Below, in pieces: positions 46,765 through 55,756 of a stretch of DNA of 64,000 nt. The stretch comes from CAYOHR01 sp964512145 (lineage in GTDB: Bacteria > Bacteroidota > Bacteroidia > Flavobacteriales_G > JALEGO01): NCBI GenBank assembly GCA_964512145.1, contig CAZEIM010000014.1, positions 1 through 64,000 of the forward strand, written 5' to 3'. Below the pieces are notes generated by a model that was given only the letters and a program-made list of their open reading frames with translations, did no database searches and was not told where the DNA came from. Position 1 is the first letter of the stretch, and every line of letters begins with the position of its first letter. Both the position numbers and the translations under genes were made by a program.

Positions 46765-48480
46765 TTATTCTATAAATTTTAAGTCTTTAATATTCATTTC
46801 GGTATATACCTGCCCATTCCAATAATTTTCTTCTAAGGTATAGGCAACTTGAAAAGGTAGTCCCGATTTTATTTTTTGATAATGTTCCGCCATATTAAAT
46901 CCAACTCCTTTAAATACTAAATCTTTTTGTTGAATTTGAACAACATTAAATTTAATATGATTTTTATCTTTTCCTACCAATTGTGTATAGCCGTTATCTA
47001 TTACATTTTTTGTGACAAAAACTGGCTTCATGTTTTCGGGTCCGTGAGGAGCAAATTGTTTTAAAATTCGAATAAATTTAGGGGTGATATCATAAAAGTT
47101 AATTTCTAAATCGACCTCTAATGTTCTAACTAACTGCTCATCTAAAATAGTATTAGATACACTTTGCTCAAACTTTTCCATAAAAGCAGAAAGCTTATCC
47201 TCTAAAAGCGTTAGTCCGGCTGCATATTTATGTCCGCCAAATTGTACCAAACAATCGGAACATTTTTCAATAGCTTGGTATACATCAAAATCTTTTACAG
47301 ATCGAGCAGATCCTGTTATTTTTCCATTAGATTTTGTTAATACTATAGTAGGTTTGTAGTGATGTTCTATAACTCTAGAAGCAACAATACCTACAACACC
47401 TTTATGCCAGTGTTCGTTATATAGTACTTGTGATTTTGAGTTTTTATAAAACACATTTTTTTCAATCATAGATAGTGCTTCTAAAGTTATTTGTTGATCG
47501 ATGCTTTTTCGATCAGAATTATTTACATCCACTTCTCGGGCTATTTCAATAATTTCTTCTACCTTAGTTGAGGTTAGTAGTTGTACAATTTTTTTTCCAT
47601 GATCAATTCGCCCGGCAGCATTAATTCTTGGTCCTATCGTAAATACTAAATCGGTAATTGTTTTTTCAATCTTAGAAAAATTAGCAGACTGAAATAATAT
47701 TTCTATGCCTATATGAGGTTCTTCGTTTATTTTTTTTAAACCATAATAAGCCAATATCCTGTTTTCACCAGTTATAGGTACAATATCGCTTGCAATACTT
47801 ATGGCCACTAAATCCAGGTATTTAAATAAAAGATTTTCATGGGCATTCATTTTTTCTATAAAGCCTTGCATGAGTTTAAAACCCACACCGCAGGCCGACA
47901 ATTCTTTGTAAGGATAATAACATCCGGGTTGTTTAGGGTTTATTAAAGCGTATGCATTGGGCAAGGTTTCAGCAGGGGTGTGATGATCGCAAATTATGAC
48001 TTCTAATTTTTGATCGGTGGCATATTGTATTTTTTCATGTTCTTTAGTTCCACAATCTAATACAATACAAAGGGTACAATTATTTTCTATAGCATAGTCA
48101 ATTCCTTTATAAGATATTCCATACCCTTCGTTATATCGATCTGGAATGTATACCAACAGGTTTTTTGTAAAATGCGATAAAACGCAATAAACTAATGATA
48201 CAGAGGTAGTCCCGTCCACATCATAATCACCATATATTAAAATTTTTTCTTGATTATTAATGGCAGAAATTATTCTGTCTATAGCTTTTGTTGCATTGAG
48301 TAGTTGTTGGTAGGAGTGTAGATCTTCCAAACTAGGTCTAAAAAATAATTTCGCATCATTAAAATTTTTTACTCCTCTAAGGATTAATAATTTAGAAATA
48401 GCTTGTGATACGTTTAATTCATTTGATAAGGATGAGATTTCAGATTCAGAAATCTTATTTTCAAGAATATTCCAATACAT
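46765..48480 (-). CDS. recJ: Single-stranded-DNA-specific exonuclease RecJ
   Basis: The 571-residue 5'-3' exonuclease is of the DHH family. It has the metal-binding DYDVDGTTS at residues 85-93, DCGTKEHE, and the DHH motif (ICDHHTPAE) near 164. The DHHA1 domain has FGGHKYAAGLTL, and a C-terminal OB domain follows. The length is standard. It functions in recombination repair and mismatch repair. It lies upstream of the ACMSD-like gene on the minus strand and diverges from tRNA-Glu. Confidence 0.96.
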   Translation of the reverse strand: MYWNILENKISESEISSLSNELNVSQAISKLLILRGVKNFNDAKLFFRPSLEDLHSYQQLLNATKAIDRIISAINNQEKILIYGDYDVDGTTSVSLVYCVLSHFTKNLLVYIPDRYNEGYGISYKGIDYAIENNCTLCIVLDCGTKEHEKIQYATDQKLEVIICDHHTPAETLPNAYALINPKQPGCYYPYKELSACGVGFKLMQGFIEKMNAHENLLFKYLDLVAISIASDIVPITGENRILAYYGLKKINEEPHIGIEILFQSANFSKIEKTITDLVFTIGPRINAAGRIDHGKKIVQLLTSTKVEEIIEIAREVDVNNSDRKSIDQQITLEALSMIEKNVFYKNSKSQVLYNEHWHKGVVGIVASRVIEHHYKPTIVLTKSNGKITGSARSVKDFDVYQAIEKCSDCLVQFGGHKYAAGLTLLEDKLSAFMEKFEQSVSNTILDEQLVRTLEVDLEINFYDITPKFIRILKQFAPHGPENMKPVFVTKNVIDNGYTQLVGKDKNHIKFNVVQIQQKDLVFKGVGFNMAEHYQKIKSGLPFQVAYTLEENYWNGQVYTEMNIKDLKFIE

Positions 48481-48530
48481 AGAACTAAATTATTATAATA
48501 AGGTACTAAAAAAATATTTTTTAGTAATTA

Positions 48531-48561
48531 TTTGCAATAATTATTTTTATCATTAAATTTG
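48531..48561 (+). promoter_or_regulatory. Bacteroidota-type promoter of tRNA-Glu
   Basis: TTTG (48531-48534) and TAAATTTG (48554-48561) match the -33 and -7 elements with a 19-nt spacer, 18 nt before the tRNA. Confidence 0.78.
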
Positions 48562-48579
48562 CACTTTCTTTGAAATATT

Positions 48580-48651
48580 GGCCCGTTCGTCTAGGGGTTA
48601 GGACGTCAGATTTTCATTCTGAAAACAGGGGTTCGATTCCCCTACGGGCTA
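48580..48651 (+). tRNA. tRNA-Glu (anticodon TTC)
   Basis: A complete cloverleaf is visible: acceptor GGCCCGT/ACGGGCT with a G-U first pair, D arm, anticodon stem TCAGA/TCTGA around a 7-base loop with TTC, and T stem AGGGG/CCCCT around TTCGATT. No CCA is encoded. It stands alone between recJ and mscL, with its own promoter upstream. Confidence 0.96.
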
Positions 48652-48666
48652 CTTAATTAAATCATC

Positions 48667-49083
48667 ATGTCAATTTTAAAAGAATTTAAAGATTTTGCAT
48701 TAAAAGGCAACTTAGTTGATTTGGCCGTGGGTTTTGTTATGGGAGCGGCCTTCACAAAGGTAACTTCTTCATTTATACAAGGAATGGTTATGCCGTTGGT
48801 GGGGATGATTCAAGGAAAAGATTTAACCGACTGGAAGTTCGTTTTAAAACAAGCCGAACTGGATGAAAGCGGAAAAGAAATAGCCGCTGAAGTTGCATTA
48901 ACATACGGAACTTTTCTTACGGTTACCATAGAGTTTATAATGGTAGCTTTGGTCATGTTTTTAGTAATAAAAGCTATGAATTCGGCTAAAAAGAAAAAAG
49001 AAGAAACACCCGTAGCTCCAGCTACCCCAACTAAGGAAGAGTTATTGTTAACTGAAATAAGAGACTTATTAAAAAACAAATAG
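48667..49083 (+). CDS. mscL: Large-conductance mechanosensitive channel
   Basis: The 138-residue protein opens with the canonical MscL N-terminal helix and TM1 (EFKDFALKGNLVDLAVGFVMGAAF), here quoted in parts as FALKGNLVDLAVGF and VMGAAFTKV. A periplasmic loop, TM2 (about 79-100) and a charged C-terminal helix follow. The channel releases solutes during osmotic downshock. It lies 15 nt after the tRNA and 9 nt before the DUF3078 gene. Confidence 0.95.
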   Translation: MSILKEFKDFALKGNLVDLAVGFVMGAAFTKVTSSFIQGMVMPLVGMIQGKDLTDWKFVLKQAELDESGKEIAAEVALTYGTFLTVTIEFIMVALVMFLVIKAMNSAKKKKEETPVAPATPTKEELLLTEIRDLLKNK

Positions 49084-49092
49084 TTTTTATAC

Positions 49093-50052
49093 ATGAAGAG
49101 TAAAATTATCTTGACTTTATTCCTTATTTTAGGATTCTATGTTTATTCTCAAGACATATCAACAGAAAAAGCCCTAAAAGCAGCTAGTGAATTAAAAGAA
49201 GATGGCTGGAAAAAGGGGGGGATATTTAATGTCAATTTCTCACAAGTTTCTCTTACCAATTGGGCCGGAGGTGGTGTAAATAGTATTTCGTTGAATGGAT
49301 TATTGAATGCTTTTGCAAATTACCGAAAAGGAAAAACTACCTGGGAAAATAATATTAGTCTAGGATACGGTTTAACTAAACAAGGAAAAGCAGATTTTTT
49401 TAAAAATGATGATAGGATAGACTTGACTTCAAAGTTTGGAAAAAATGCTTTTGATAAATGGTATTATGCTGCTTTGGTTAATTTTAGATCTCAAATGGTA
49501 GTCGGTTTTTCCAATCCTGGAGACACTATTCCAATTTCTAATTTTTTAGCGCCTGGATATTTATTAGGAGCTATTGGAATGGATTACAAACCTAGTAAAG
49601 ACTTTACGTTATTTATTGCCCCACTCACATCTAAAACTACGTTTGTTATGGATCAAGATTTAGCAGATGCTGGAGCTTTTGGGGTTGAAGCAGCACAAAA
49701 AGATGTTTTGGGTAATACTTTGCCAGGCACTGGACAAAATATTAGAAATGAATTTGGAGGGTATGTTAGAATGGCATATACAAAAACAGAGATTTTAAAA
49801 AATGTTAATTTCACTACTAAGTTAGATTTATTTTCAAATTATTTAAATAACCCCGGTAATATCGATATTAACTGGGAAACTGCTATTGGAATGAAGGTAA
49901 ATAAATATATTATGGTTTCTTTATCTGCATTAGTAATATATGATGATGATATTAAAATAAATACAGGAAATGATGTGGAAGGTAATCCTATAATCGGACC
50001 AAGAACTCAGTATAAACAAGTTTTTGGGGCAGGATTTTCTTATAATTTTTGA
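49093..50052 (+). CDS. DUF3078 outer-membrane-associated protein
   Basis: The 319-residue protein has a signal peptide (about 1-19, ending YVYSQ). The body matches DUF3078: GWKKGGIFNVNFSQVSLTNW, NNISLGYGLTKQG, YYAALVNFRSQM, and APLTSKTTFVMDQ. It ends in the aromatic SYNF. The family is a Bacteroidota envelope protein of unknown function, probably a beta-barrel. It is separated from phoH by a 197-nt region with no gene. Confidence 0.88.
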   Translation: MKSKIILTLFLILGFYVYSQDISTEKALKAASELKEDGWKKGGIFNVNFSQVSLTNWAGGGVNSISLNGLLNAFANYRKGKTTWENNISLGYGLTKQGKADFFKNDDRIDLTSKFGKNAFDKWYYAALVNFRSQMVVGFSNPGDTIPISNFLAPGYLLGAIGMDYKPSKDFTLFIAPLTSKTTFVMDQDLADAGAFGVEAAQKDVLGNTLPGTGQNIRNEFGGYVRMAYTKTEILKNVNFTTKLDLFSNYLNNPGNIDINWETAIGMKVNKYIMVSLSALVIYDDDIKINTGNDVEGNPIIGPRTQYKQVFGAGFSYNF

Positions 50053-50182
50053 TTTAACTCATCAAAAAAAATATTCCATATTTTTTACACATTTTTTGTG
50101 TTGATTTGTATTCTCTAATACAGAAAAATGAACACCAATATCATTTTTAAGGGCCTAATTTTTGTTAATAAATTCCTTCTGT

Positions 50183-50200
50183 CGAATATATAGATATTCG
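50183..50200. repeat. Short perfect hairpin upstream of phoH
   Basis: CGAATAT/ATATTCG arms around ATAG lie 50 nt before the phoH start, inside the 197-nt mscL/DUF3078-to-phoH spacer. It could be an operator. Nothing else was seen in the spacer. Confidence 0.4.
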
Positions 50201-50249
50201 CAATTAATAGTACTTTAGCTTTACTTAACGTAGTTGTTTTACATATAAT

Positions 50250-51581
50250 ATGGCTAAAAAAGAAAAAAAAATATTCGTGTTAGATACATCAGTGATATTG
50301 CACGATCATAGTTCTATTTTAAATTTTGATGAGCACGATATAGCTATTCCAATAACTGTATTAGAGGAGTTAGATGAATTTAAAAAAGGAAATCAAGATA
50401 AAAACTATGCCGCTCGAGAGTTTATTCGCTTAATGGATCGATTGTCCGAAGGTCATTCTTTACAACAATGGATACCACTTGAAGGAAAAAACAAAGGACA
50501 ATTTAAAATTATACTAAATTATGATAAACTTGATGTAGATGCAATTCAGGTTTTTGAACAAAAGAAAAACGATCATAGAATCTTAAATGCTGCATTATTT
50601 TTAAAAAAGACTGAAAAAAATCGTCCGGTGATTTTAGTTTCTAAGGATATAAATTTACGGCTGAAAGCTAAGTCTTTGAATTTGCAAGCAGAAGATTATG
50701 AAACCGGAAAAATTAAGGATATTGATGATCTGTACTCGGGCAGAAAAGTAATAGAAGATGTAAATGATGATGTGATTAAAAAAATATTTACCGAAGGATT
50801 TTGTGAAAAAGACTTATTAAAAGGGGAAAACTTAATTAATAATCACTTTTATGTTTTAAAAAATGATAAATCTTCTTTGTTAGCGTACTATAATCCGGTT
50901 ACCGGAAATTTAGAACGAGTTGAAAAGCAACATACCTATGGAATAAAACCCAAAAATTCGGAACAAACATTTGCCTTGCATGCTATATTAAATCCAAACA
51001 TTCGTTTAATAACCATACAAGGCGTTGCTGGAACAGGGAAAACACTTTTAGCGTTAGCTGGTTCACTAGAGCAAAAAAATAGATATGATCAAATTGTTTT
51101 AGCTCGCCCTATTGTTCCGCTTAGCAATAAAGACATCGGTTATTTACCAGGGGATGCTATGGAAAAGATAAATCCATATATGGAACCCCTTTGGGATAAT
51201 TTAAAGTTTATAAAAAGTCAATTTACCGATAATGAAAAAAAGAATAAAGTCATTGATGAGATGTTGCAAGATAAAAAAATTATAATAACACCCTTAGCAT
51301 TTATAAGGGGAAGAAGTTTTTCAAGAATTATGTTTATTGTGGATGAAGCACAAAATTTAACCCCACACGAAATAAAAACAATTATTACTAGAGCAGGGGA
51401 GGGAACAAAAATCATCTTTACAGGTGATGTAAAGCAAATTGACACCCCATATTTAGATGAGCAAAGCAATGGATTAACGTATGTAATTGATCGATTAAAA
51501 GGTAACGAATTATTTGCGCATATAACCCTTGAAAAAGGAGAGCGTTCAGAACTTGCAAATTTAGCGAACGAGTTGTTGTAG
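50250..51581 (+). CDS. phoH: PIN domain/PhoH-type ATPase
   Basis: The 443-residue protein joins an N-terminal PIN nuclease-like domain (VLDTSVILHDHSSIL at about 10-24) to a C-terminal PhoH ATPase. The Walker A GVAGTGKT is at residues 258-265 and Walker B is MFIVDEAQN near 367. The PhoH2/YlaK class of proteins acts as RNA helicase and RNase. The exact role here is inferred from architecture. The gene is monocistronic, with 57 nt before accA. Confidence 0.92.
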   Translation: MAKKEKKIFVLDTSVILHDHSSILNFDEHDIAIPITVLEELDEFKKGNQDKNYAAREFIRLMDRLSEGHSLQQWIPLEGKNKGQFKIILNYDKLDVDAIQVFEQKKNDHRILNAALFLKKTEKNRPVILVSKDINLRLKAKSLNLQAEDYETGKIKDIDDLYSGRKVIEDVNDDVIKKIFTEGFCEKDLLKGENLINNHFYVLKNDKSSLLAYYNPVTGNLERVEKQHTYGIKPKNSEQTFALHAILNPNIRLITIQGVAGTGKTLLALAGSLEQKNRYDQIVLARPIVPLSNKDIGYLPGDAMEKINPYMEPLWDNLKFIKSQFTDNEKKNKVIDEMLQDKKIIITPLAFIRGRSFSRIMFIVDEAQNLTPHEIKTIITRAGEGTKIIFTGDVKQIDTPYLDEQSNGLTYVIDRLKGNELFAHITLEKGERSELANLANELL

Positions 51582-51613
51582 TATTGGTAATAAGTACAAA
51601 AGTTTTTTTGTTA

Positions 51614-51621
51614 TACATTTG
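51614..51621 (+). promoter_or_regulatory. Candidate -7 box of the accA promoter
   Basis: TACATTTG matches TAnnTTTG, 17 nt upstream of the accA ATG. No -33 element at the expected spacing was seen. Confidence 0.38.
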
Positions 51622-51638
51622 CTTAAATATTCTTTATT

Positions 51639-52598
51639 ATGAGTGTGTTTCTTGAATTTGAAAAGCCTATAGAGGAGTTGTTGGAGAAAATTGAAGCAAC
51701 TAAAAAATTAGCAGAAGATACCGGAGTAGATGTTTCAAAAACTATTGAAGAGTTGGAGGTAAAAGTAGAAGAAAAAAGCAAGGAAATTTTTACCCATCTT
51801 ACCCCTTGGCAAAGGGTGTTAATATCTCGACATACAGAAAGGCCATATTCATTAGCGTATATAGATTACATTACCGAAGGTAATTTTGTGGAATTACATG
51901 GAGATAGAAACTTTAAAGACGACAAGGCTATTGTAGGAGGGTTTGGATTAATGGATGGAAAAACAGTAATGTTTATAGGCCATCAAAAAGGAATTAACAC
52001 AAAAATGAGACAGTACCGAAATTTTGGCATGCCCAATCCTGAAGGATATAGGAAAGCATTGCGCTTAATGAAGTTGGCTGAAAAGTTTAATAAGCCTGTG
52101 GTAACTTTTATTGATACACCAGGGGCATATCCTGGATTAGAAGCAGAAGAGCGGGGACAAGGGGAAGCAATAGCTCGAAATTTATTTGAAATGGCACAGT
52201 TAAAAGTTCCGGTAATTTGTTTTATATTAGGGGAAGGTGCTTCTGGAGGTGCTTTAGGAATAGGAGTTGGAGATAAAGTTTATATGCTAGAAAACTCTTG
52301 GTATAGTGTTATTTCTCCAGAATCTTGTTCTTCTATATTATGGAGAAATTGGGAACACAAAGAAGAAGCAGCTAAGGCTTTAAAGTTAACTGCCGAGGAT
52401 ATGTTGAAAAACAAATTAATTGATGAAATTATACCTGAACCTTTAGGTGGAGCTCATAAAAATCCTGAATTGGTTTTTAAATCCGTTAAAGAAGAGATAA
52501 AAAAAACATTATTAAAATTAAAACCCTTAAAGCCCGAAACATTAATTGAGCGAAGAATAAAAAAATATGCCGGAATGGGGGTGTTTAAGCTTAGGTAA
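51639..52598 (+). CDS. accA: Acetyl-CoA carboxylase carboxyltransferase subunit alpha
   Basis: The 319-residue crotonase-fold subunit moves carboxyl from biotin to acetyl-CoA in the first step of fatty acid synthesis. Signatures are LTPWQRVLISRHTERPY, FIGHQKGINTKMRQYRNFGM, FIDTPGAYPGLEAEERGQGE, and ILGEGASGGALGIG. The length is typical. It converges with nadK with no gap. The other subunits are outside the window. Confidence 0.97.
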   Translation: MSVFLEFEKPIEELLEKIEATKKLAEDTGVDVSKTIEELEVKVEEKSKEIFTHLTPWQRVLISRHTERPYSLAYIDYITEGNFVELHGDRNFKDDKAIVGGFGLMDGKTVMFIGHQKGINTKMRQYRNFGMPNPEGYRKALRLMKLAEKFNKPVVTFIDTPGAYPGLEAEERGQGEAIARNLFEMAQLKVPVICFILGEGASGGALGIGVGDKVYMLENSWYSVISPESCSSILWRNWEHKEEAAKALKLTAEDMLKNKLIDEIIPEPLGGAHKNPELVFKSVKEEIKKTLLKLKPLKPETLIERRIKKYAGMGVFKLR

Positions 52599-53489
52599 TT
52601 AATTCCTCTTATCCAATCCCCAATTCATTTTTTCACGTAATGTTTTTAGATAGCTATGTTCGTTCAAACGTATCAGTTTTATTTTCCGAGCATGTTTTTG
52701 CACGGTGATTTCTATTTCTTTGTTCAAAATATACGTTCTGGAGTCTAATGATACCAAACAAGATTCATTTCTTCCCGATATTTTTAAAGTTAATTTTGAA
52801 GTATCGGGCACTATTAAGGGTCGCACATTTAAATTATGCGGGGCAATAGGTGTAACCACAAAAACATCTGATCCAATCATTACTATAGGTCCTCCACAAC
52901 TTAATGAATAGGCCGTTGAGCCGGTAGGGGTCGAAATAATTAAGCCATCGCACCAATAGGTGTTTAAAAATTCTCCATCTAAATATGCTGTAATCATAAT
53001 CATAGAGGAGATATCTCTTCTAGATACGGTTAATTCATTTAAGGCAAAATTTTCATCTTTAAAAATGTCTTCATGACCTATTACCTCTAAAACGGTTCTG
53101 TTTTCAATATAGGTTTCTTCTTCATTTATTTTAGGAATGACCTTTTCAATTTCATCAAACGTAATGCTCGATAAAAATCCCAATCTCCCAGTATTGATTC
53201 CTAAAATGTGAATTTTGCTTCCTAATACAAAATAAGAAGCATGCAATAATGTGCCGTCTCCACCTATACTCAATAAAACTTTAGGTTTAAATTCATGCAA
53301 ATCATCTTTTTGGGTAAAAAATGATTCACAACGTAAATTTAATTTTTTGTTGGAAAGAAATTCATAAAATGGTTTATAACAACATATTTCGTAATTACCA
53401 GAGGAGTTTAATGTATCAAATAGTTTTTGAATTTGTTTTTCATATTTTGAAGTAAAATCTCTTCCAAAAATTGCTATTCGGGTAGTCAC
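52599..53489 (-). CDS. nadK: NAD kinase
   Basis: The 296-residue enzyme phosphorylates NAD to NADP. The GGDG motif is at residues 76-79 (SIGGDGTLLHA), followed by LGINTGRLGFLSSI, NELTVSRRD, and CDGLIISTPTGSTAYSLSCGG. The start is GTG. It lies 2 nt after a CBS protein on the same strand and near pdxJ, a common nadK-CBS-pdxJ arrangement in Flavobacteriia. Confidence 0.95.
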   Translation of the reverse strand: MTTRIAIFGRDFTSKYEKQIQKLFDTLNSSGNYEICCYKPFYEFLSNKKLNLRCESFFTQKDDLHEFKPKVLLSIGGDGTLLHASYFVLGSKIHILGINTGRLGFLSSITFDEIEKVIPKINEEETYIENRTVLEVIGHEDIFKDENFALNELTVSRRDISSMIMITAYLDGEFLNTYWCDGLIISTPTGSTAYSLSCGGPIVMIGSDVFVVTPIAPHNLNVRPLIVPDTSKLTLKISGRNESCLVSLDSRTYILNKEIEITVQKHARKIKLIRLNEHSYLKTLREKMNWGLDKRN

Positions 53490-53491
53490 TG

Positions 53492-54154
53492 TTATAAATT
53501 TAAGTAATTCATGAATTCATCAAATCTATTTTTGAGCGAATCTTGATACTCATGGTTACTGGTTGTTCCTGAAATTTTATAATTATACCGGTCAAAAGTT
53601 TGAATGATGCCACTTAAATCGTTTTTATTAATTTTTAACACTACTTCAATTTCTTGGCTATCGGGATTAGTTAATAAATACATTCCTAATATTTTTGCTT
53701 CATTTCCCTCAATAATATTAGCAATTTGTGTTAACATATAATCTTTTTCAAATATTTTTAAGGAAATAATAGAGCCTTGTTCTTTAAATATAGACAATTC
53801 ATGTAAAGATTTTACTAAAGATCCTGCCGAAATACATCCAACAAAAACTTCTTGCTTATCAATAACAGGAATTACAGAAAGCTTACTGGTTGAAAAAATT
53901 CTAACAAAGTCGATATAATGCTGAGTATCAAATAAAAAAGTTCTGTCTAAAGGATTTTTTAATTCAGAGACACTAATTTCCAAATTATTAGAATCCATTA
54001 AAAATGACTCGCTAATATTTCCTATTAACTTTCCATGCTCATCAATTAAAGGCAAATCACTGATCTTAAATTCATCCATCCACTTCAAGGCCTTTGAAAC
54101 CGTATCGGTTTTATGTAATGGGGGTATATTGTTATTTATTAATAAATTAATCAA
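53492..54154 (-). CDS. CBS domain-containing protein
   Basis: The 220-residue protein has two CBS domains in the first 125 residues (LKWMDEFKISDLPLIDEHGKLIG and FSTSKLSVIPVIDKQEVFVG regions), then an ACT-like C-terminal half (KIFEKDYMLTQIANIIEGN). CBS pairs usually sense adenosyl ligands. The start is TTG, with no ATG near. It is probably co-transcribed with nadK, which suggests but does not prove a link to nucleotide sensing. Confidence 0.87.
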   Translation of the reverse strand: MINLLINNNIPPLHKTDTVSKALKWMDEFKISDLPLIDEHGKLIGNISESFLMDSNNLEISVSELKNPLDRTFLFDTQHYIDFVRIFSTSKLSVIPVIDKQEVFVGCISAGSLVKSLHELSIFKEQGSIISLKIFEKDYMLTQIANIIEGNEAKILGMYLLTNPDSQEIEVVLKINKNDLSGIIQTFDRYNYKISGTTSNHEYQDSLKNRFDEFMNYLNL

Positions 54155-54215
54155 GGAAAAAAAATTTTATCAATACTATTATTTAATTTAGTAAAAGTAC
54201 TAAATAATTTTTTTC

Positions 54216-54941
54216 ATGACTAAATTAAGTGTTAATGTTAATAAAATTGCTACGTTACGGAATTCAAGAGGGGGTAATGTGCCCAATTTAATTTCTGTTG
54301 TTCAAGATATTGAACGTTTTGGTGCCGATGGAATTACCGTACATCCCAGGCCAGATCAAAGGCACATTAAAAAGACGGACGTATTTGAGTTGAAAAAAGT
54401 TGTTTCAACACCTTTTAATATTGAGGGTTACCCTTCAGATGATTTTGTTCAATTGGTTTTAAAAGTTTCCCCTGAATTAGTAACACTCGTGCCAGATGCT
54501 CCCGATGCTTTAACCTCAAACGCTGGATGGAACACAAAAAAAAATCTTTCATTTTTAACAGAAATTATTTCTGAATTTAAAAAAAATCAAATACCGGTTT
54601 CGTTGTTTTTAGAAAATAACTTAGAATATGTAGATTATGCATTAAAAACAGAGGCAACATGTATTGAGTTGTATACGGAAGAATATTCAAAAATGTATAC
54701 ATTTTCTAAAAAACAGGCTATAGAACCCTATAAAAAAACAGCATTTTATGCACATTCTATTGGATTAAAAGTACACGCAGGACATGATTTAAACATGCAA
54801 AATTTAGCCTATTTAGTTCGTGAAATACCTATTATTGACGAGGTTTCTATTGGGCATGCCTTAATTTCTGATGCCTTGTATTTTGGTCTCGAAAACACTA
54901 TTCAGCTATATAAAAAAGAGTTAAATACGTATTACGCTTAA
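54216..54941 (+). CDS. pdxJ: Pyridoxine 5'-phosphate synthase
   Basis: The 241-residue TIM barrel forms pyridoxine 5'-phosphate in the deoxyxylulose-5-phosphate-dependent route. Conserved segments are VNVNKIATLRNSRGG, GADGITVHPRPDQRHI, NIEGYPSDDF, VTLVPDAPDALTSNAGW, and VHAGHDLNMQNLAYL. The length is typical. It diverges from the CBS gene and is followed after 3 nt by the sirtuin, so the pair is likely co-transcribed. Confidence 0.96.
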   Translation: MTKLSVNVNKIATLRNSRGGNVPNLISVVQDIERFGADGITVHPRPDQRHIKKTDVFELKKVVSTPFNIEGYPSDDFVQLVLKVSPELVTLVPDAPDALTSNAGWNTKKNLSFLTEIISEFKKNQIPVSLFLENNLEYVDYALKTEATCIELYTEEYSKMYTFSKKQAIEPYKKTAFYAHSIGLKVHAGHDLNMQNLAYLVREIPIIDEVSIGHALISDALYFGLENTIQLYKKELNTYYA

Positions 54942-54944
54942 GCC

Positions 54945-55646
54945 ATGAAAAAAATAGTTGTATTTTCAGGAGCTGGAATAAGTGCCGAAAGTGGAATACA
55001 AACCTTTAGAGATTCAGATGGATTATGGGAAAATTATAATATTTACGAGGTAGCAACTCCACAAGCCTGGAAAAATAATCCTCAATTGGTACTAGAATTT
55101 TATAATGCGCGCTTAAAACAAATCATAAATTGTAAGCCAAATTTAGCTCATACATTGATTGCCGACTGGCAAAATTTTTTTGATGTACAGGTAATTACAC
55201 AAAATATTGACGATTTGCATGAACGCGCTGGTTCGCAAAAGGTACTTCACTTACATGGAGAAATTATGAAAGCCAGAAGCTCGGTTGATGAAAGTTTATT
55301 ATATCCCTTAACAGATAAAGGAATTTTATGGGGCGATTTTTGTGCAAAAGGATCTCAGCTAAGACCAAATGTTGTTTGGTTTGGAGAGGAAGTGCCTAAT
55401 ATGTTAAAGGCAACTGAAATAGTTTCAGATGCAGATGTATTAATTGTTGTAGGTAGTTCATTAAGGGTTTATCCTGCAGCCGGATTACTACAATATGTTA
55501 AAAAAAAGACTTTAATTTACTTGATTGATCCTGCAAAGGTTGAAACTTCTATTAAAAACATAGTTCATATTCAAAATAAAGCAACTGAAGGATTACAAAA
55601 ATTACATCATTTATTTATTCAAAATACCAGTCATATTCAAGGATGA
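54945..55646 (+). CDS. cobB: Sirtuin, NAD-dependent protein deacylase (class III type)
   Basis: The 233-residue protein has the sirtuin NAD site GAGISAESG (residues 9-17), TQNIDDLHERAG, and the catalytic H104 in LHLHGE. Y53 and R56 (FYNARLKQ) form the YxxR motif linked to desuccinylase/demalonylase activity in SIRT5 and CobB. The usual zinc tetracysteine is absent: only one cysteine (DFCAKG) lies in that region, as known for some Bacteroidota sirtuins. It lies 3 nt after pdxJ. Confidence 0.9.
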   Translation: MKKIVVFSGAGISAESGIQTFRDSDGLWENYNIYEVATPQAWKNNPQLVLEFYNARLKQIINCKPNLAHTLIADWQNFFDVQVITQNIDDLHERAGSQKVLHLHGEIMKARSSVDESLLYPLTDKGILWGDFCAKGSQLRPNVVWFGEEVPNMLKATEIVSDADVLIVVGSSLRVYPAAGLLQYVKKKTLIYLIDPAKVETSIKNIVHIQNKATEGLQKLHHLFIQNTSHIQG

Positions 55647-55722
55647 CATTTGTTTTTTTGATTATGTTTATAAAAAAACAGATAAGTTTTTGGAATAAAT
55701 TTCTTTGTTTTTTGTAATTGTT

Positions 55723-55730
55723 TATATTTG
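55723..55730 (+). promoter_or_regulatory. Candidate -7 box for the gap-broken secreted protein
   Basis: TATATTTG matches TAnnTTTG, 26 nt upstream of the ATG at 55757. It supports that start over an earlier in-frame TTG at 55718. Confidence 0.42.
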
Positions 55731-55756
55731 CTCTTGAAAAACTAAAGAAGTGCTTT

